Shown: positions 6,206-8,565 of the stretch, piece by piece
Numbering within the stretch: position 1 is the first letter of the stretch
How the letters are laid out: each line of letters starts with the position of its first letter
Source: Thiomicrorhabdus sp.
GTDB taxonomy: Bacteria > Pseudomonadota > Gammaproteobacteria > Thiomicrospirales > Thiomicrospiraceae
Assembly (NCBI GenBank): GCA_015488565.1
Contig: WFNQ01000080.1
Location: 1 to 8,565 of the forward strand
Direction of reading: 5' to 3'
Length of the DNA stretch: 8,565 nt
The notes under the pieces: model-generated
What the model was told of the DNA's origin: nothing
The model's database searches: none
The model's input: only the letters and a program-made list of their open reading frames with translations
Program-made: the position numbers and the translations under genes

Positions 6206-7244
6206 GATAGGGTTTTCTCTTCTTTAAAATATGAGTAATTAAGGCATCATCACACTGGGGGGAAACTTCTAAATACCACCAGTGGGTTTGTTGATGCTGC
6301 TTGGCGAATGCCATACATTTTACCGCATCTTTCTCGGTCATAAGCAATCGTTTTTGTGAATCCAAGTGTTTAAAATCCGACCATTGAAAAGCATGATGAT
6401 CGGAAAACGCGTACTCTTTAACCTGAAAGCCCAGCAATTTCAAACTATTAAAAAAACGCGTTGGGTTGCCAATGCCGGCCATCGCATTAATTGACTCTCC
6501 CAAAAACTCAGTCACCTGCCCTATTTCATTGCATTTCAGTTCAATGACCTGTTCCGGATTTATCACTTGACGCAAACGCACCGGCAACAACTGCATACGG
6601 TACTGCGCCGCTGTAGATGGAACGTTTAATGGAAACGGCTTCTCTTCCTCTAAACCATTCCAAATGCAAAAATCTACAGTTTTCAGTCGGTTAATTGACT
6701 CTCTAAGCGGGCCAGCGGGCAAGCAGAATCCATTACCAAATTGGCGTTGTGCATCAATCAATACCACCTCAATGTCACGCGCCATGGCGTAGTGTTGCAA
6801 GCCATCGTCACTGATAATCACATCTAAAGTACCCATCTCATTTAATAACGCAATGGCCTCGGGTCGCTTGGGCGATACGACAATGGGGCAACCTAACTGC
6901 TTGGCCAGTAGAACGGGTTCATCCCCCACCAGTGTAGGATCACTTTCTGCCGAGACCGATTGTGGCCACTGCTTGGCTTTTCCGCCATAGCCTCGGCTGA
7001 TAATGCCCACGCGTAAGCCTTTGGCTTGCAATTGCTGAGTTAGCCAGATAATAAATGGCGTTTTACCACTCCCGCCCACCACCACATTGCCCACCACAAT
7101 TACCGTAGCGGTGCTTTGGACAGGGGGGGGGAAATTTTTAAAACGCGTTAAACGCCGTGCTGCCTCCCAACACACTAGCTGGGACAGTGGGCGTAATAAT
7201 TGGGTTTTCCACGTTTTATGCATCCAAAAATGCGGCCAACTCAC
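6195..7244 (-). CDS. lpxK: Tetraacyldisaccharide 4'-kinase (lipid A biosynthesis)
   Basis: LpxK phosphorylates the 4' position of tetraacyldisaccharide 1-phosphate to give lipid IVA, at the inner-membrane surface. From a GTG at 7244 the protein has 349 residues (E. coli 328). The Walker A region is GNVVVGGSGKTP (52-63), followed by SRGYGG (83-88), GDEP (107-110), DDGLQHYAMARD (146-157), LPAGPLRE (175-182), AGIGNPTRFF (256-265), FSDHHAF (280-286) and TEKDAVK (303-309). An N-terminal hydrophobic/basic stretch fits the usual membrane anchor. The GTG is chosen because it overlaps the comEC stop as GTGA and has AAGGAG 10 nt upstream; an ATG at 7292 would add 16 residues lying inside comEC. Nine C in a row encode part of FPPP (38-41) just before the Walker region. 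It overlaps the ycaR-like gene by 11 bp. Identity is secure; start fairly so. Confidence 0.95.
   Translation of the reverse strand: MSWPHFWMHKTWKTQLLRPLSQLVCWEAARRLTRFKNFPPPVQSTATVIVVGNVVVGGSGKTPFIIWLTQQLQAKGLRVGIISRGYGGKAKQWPQSVSAESDPTLVGDEPVLLAKQLGCPIVVSPKRPEAIALLNEMGTLDVIISDDGLQHYAMARDIEVVLIDAQRQFGNGFCLPAGPLRESINRLKTVDFCIWNGLEEEKPFPLNVPSTAAQYRMQLLPVRLRQVINPEQVIELKCNEIGQVTEFLGESINAMAGIGNPTRFFNSLKLLGFQVKEYAFSDHHAFQWSDFKHLDSQKRLLMTEKDAVKCMAFAKQHQQTHWWYLEVSPQCDDALITHILKKRKPYHGS
7123..7131 (-). repeat. G9/C9 homopolymer in lpxK
   Basis: Nine consecutive G on the plus strand (C on the coding strand) encode the Phe-Pro-Pro-Pro segment at residues 38-41 of LpxK, upstream of the Walker A motif. 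A one-base slip here would abolish the kinase. Confidence 0.85.
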
Positions 7245-8565
7245 TGAAACAACACTCCTTGTTGCGATTCTAAACAGCGGTGATGATACCATTTTCGCCG
7301 TACTTTGCGACTCTCTAATGGTACCTTTATGTCCACTGATGAGCTTTCAAAGGTTAAGGCGCCTGAACAAGCGGTGTTCCACCAGTGCATAAATGGCTGC
7401 TTGCTCTGCTCATTTAACGACTCAATTCGTGCAGTAACCGCTGGACTTGGAAAATTAAAACGATTTAAATACCCTGCTGAAAACACCACTTGAGAGGGCT
7501 TAACCGCTTGCAAAAAAGCCATTGAACTTGATGATTTACTGCCATGATGCCCTGCAATCAATAAATCGGCTTGCAGTGCCTCTGCGCCATAGGTTTCTAG
7601 CAACAAGGCCTCTCCTTTGTGACTTAAATCACCCGTAATTAAAATTTTATCCCCCCCTATCGTTATTTTTAAGACACAAGACAGGTCGTTATCGGACGTT
7701 AATTCTGACACCATCCAGTCAGGGCGAGGCGAGAGTATTTCAAAGACCACGCCATCAAACATCCAAGACTGACCCACTTTGCATAATGTAAAAAAGCTCT
7801 CCTTTGCCATCCGTTTATTTAAAACCTCAGGTTGACCACTCAAGGCTTGCTTCACCGAAAAGTAATTAACCAACCGTTGCAAACCACCTGCATGATCCAT
7901 ATCACTGTGGCTCACAATCAGTAAATCCACGTTTGACCAGCCTTGTGCGGTCAAATAAGGCTGAATCGCCAATTTAGTTCCGTCCATATTGTCGCCCCAC
8001 TTACCACCCAAATCATACAACACCACATGGTTGTGCGTTTCGATCACCATTGCTTGCGCTTGCCCAACATCCAATACCGTGAGTTTGGCTTGATTTGCCT
8101 CTGGACGCGATACCCCATTCAACCCATTCAATGAGAGACTCATCATCCAAATAAATACCAGCAGTAATACACCCAACTGCGGCCACGTTTTTTTTAGTCG
8201 CAATCCAAAAAATAGCAAGGCATAAATGGCAAATAACCAAAGAGTGGAACGTTCTGCAAATGCCACGGTATGAAAAGGCAGTTGATTAACCCATTGTAAA
8301 AACTGCCAAAATGGATGCCAAGCCATATCCAATAGGCCAATCATCCATTGCCCTGCTTCAACCGAGATTAGCCCAATCACCGAAGAAAGAAATAGCCAAG
8401 GCAACCCCAACAAGCTAATAAAAGGCACCGCGATAACATTGGCGATAAAACTGTAAACGGGCAAACTATGAAATGCCCAAACCAAAAATGGCGCTAACCC
8501 CAAGGTTAAGATTAACTGAAGCCACAGCACGGTTTTAACCCCGTGAAACCAACGCTGAGAACGCG
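7241..8565 (-). CDS. comEC: ComEC/Rec2-type DNA uptake protein, C-terminal part (5' end beyond window)
   Basis: ComEC forms the inner-membrane channel that brings single-stranded DNA into the cell during natural transformation. The frame is open from the right edge (8565) to a TGA at 7241, giving 440 visible residues; full-length relatives are about 700-800. A GTG at 8530 is not the start, because residues before it (RSQRWFHGVKT) continue the competence domain. The first part has several hydrophobic helices (LQLILTLGLAPF, then about four more). The rest is a metallo-beta-lactamase-like domain beginning at AKLTVLDVGQAQA, with YDLGGKWGD, the metal-site-like SHSDMDHAGG (about 7883-7912), ITGDLSHKGE and AGHHGSKSSSS; the HxDxDH pattern is retained, so a nuclease-type activity is plausible. 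It ends with a basic tail. The stop overlaps the lpxK start by 4 bp, so it begins or precedes the LPS operon. Family is confident. Confidence 0.93.
   Translation of the reverse strand, partial: RSQRWFHGVKTVLWLQLILTLGLAPFLVWAFHSLPVYSFIANVIAVPFISLLGLPWLFLSSVIGLISVEAGQWMIGLLDMAWHPFWQFLQWVNQLPFHTVAFAERSTLWLFAIYALLFFGLRLKKTWPQLGVLLLVFIWMMSLSLNGLNGVSRPEANQAKLTVLDVGQAQAMVIETHNHVVLYDLGGKWGDNMDGTKLAIQPYLTAQGWSNVDLLIVSHSDMDHAGGLQRLVNYFSVKQALSGQPEVLNKRMAKESFFTLCKVGQSWMFDGVVFEILSPRPDWMVSELTSDNDLSCVLKITIGGDKILITGDLSHKGEALLLETYGAEALQADLLIAGHHGSKSSSSMAFLQAVKPSQVVFSAGYLNRFNFPSPAVTARIESLNEQSKQPFMHWWNTACSGALTFESSSVDIKVPLESRKVRRKWYHHRCLESQQGVLFQ
7255..7260 (-). promoter_or_regulatory. Shine-Dalgarno of lpxK, deciding its GTG start
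   Basis: AAGGAG on the minus strand, inside the end of comEC, is 10 nt before the GTG at 7244. It is the strongest ribosome-binding match in this operon and argues against the ATG at 7292, which lies upstream of it. Confidence 0.7.

Noticed and set aside
7245..7292. Longer LpxK from an ATG at 7292
   Set aside because: The only good Shine-Dalgarno (7255-7260) lies downstream of that ATG, and the extra 16 residues lie in comEC coding sequence; the GTG at 7244 fits better.
7087..7392. Plus-strand 101-codon frame spanning the comEC/lpxK junction
   Set aside because: It is antisense to two conserved genes and has no coherent domain.
1..8565. DNA-uptake signal repeats, given comEC
   Set aside because: I looked for a repeated 9-12-base word on either strand and found none convincing; a genome-wide count would be needed.
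1..8565. Mobile element, prophage, CRISPR or defence system
   Set aside because: No direct or inverted terminal repeats, integrase or transposase motifs, regular repeats or defence-type domains were seen; all long frames are accounted for by housekeeping or envelope genes.

Overview
This 8.6-kb window is almost wall-to-wall coding and looks like chromosomal housekeeping DNA from a Gram-negative gammaproteobacterium. Three genes for the lipid A/Kdo part of LPS (lpxK, a ycaR-like gene, kdsB), a meso-DAP murein recycling ligase (mpl) and an RNase D with two C-terminal HRDC-type regions support that. A 6-phosphofructokinase of the pyrophosphate-dependent type, common in autotrophic sulfur oxidisers and methanotrophs, suggests something near Thiomicrospira/Hydrogenovibrio or a similar lineage. 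That placement is inference from gene content, not a database match. I saw no tRNA, rRNA, CRISPR array, insertion sequence or prophage gene.

Layout. Left (1-1317, minus): mpl, running off the left edge with only its last few residues missing. Centre-left (1371-3889, plus): a two-gene unit, rnd then the PPi-type phosphofructokinase gene, joined by an ATGA overlap and followed by a possible terminator hairpin. mpl and rnd diverge from a gap of about 53 bp. Right (3928-8565, minus): a compact run that reads, in transcription order, comEC (5' end off the right edge), lpxK, ycaR-like, kdsB, a 68-residue two-helix membrane protein and a VanZ-domain membrane protein. Gaps or overlaps in this run are all 15 bp or less, so it is very probably one operon. 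It converges on the phosphofructokinase gene.

How the genes fit together. lpxK and kdsB make the phosphorylated lipid A anchor and the activated Kdo sugar of inner-core LPS; the ycaR-like protein usually travels with them. comEC is the DNA-uptake channel and often lies upstream of lpxK in gammaproteobacteria, but here the exbB/exbD or msbA genes that often sit between them are absent. The two membrane proteins at the operon's end are the least understood genes here: the VanZ protein carries an extra, probably periplasmic, beta-rich domain, which hints at a cell-envelope role. mpl recycles murein tripeptide, rnd trims RNA 3' ends, and the phosphofructokinase works in central carbon metabolism.

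Most of the window is ordinary. The points worth a second look are the mixed active-site signature of the phosphofructokinase, the VanZ fusion with its small partner, the loss of cysteines in the YcaR-like protein, and unusually long C/G homopolymers (9-10 bases) inside mpl, rnd and lpxK.
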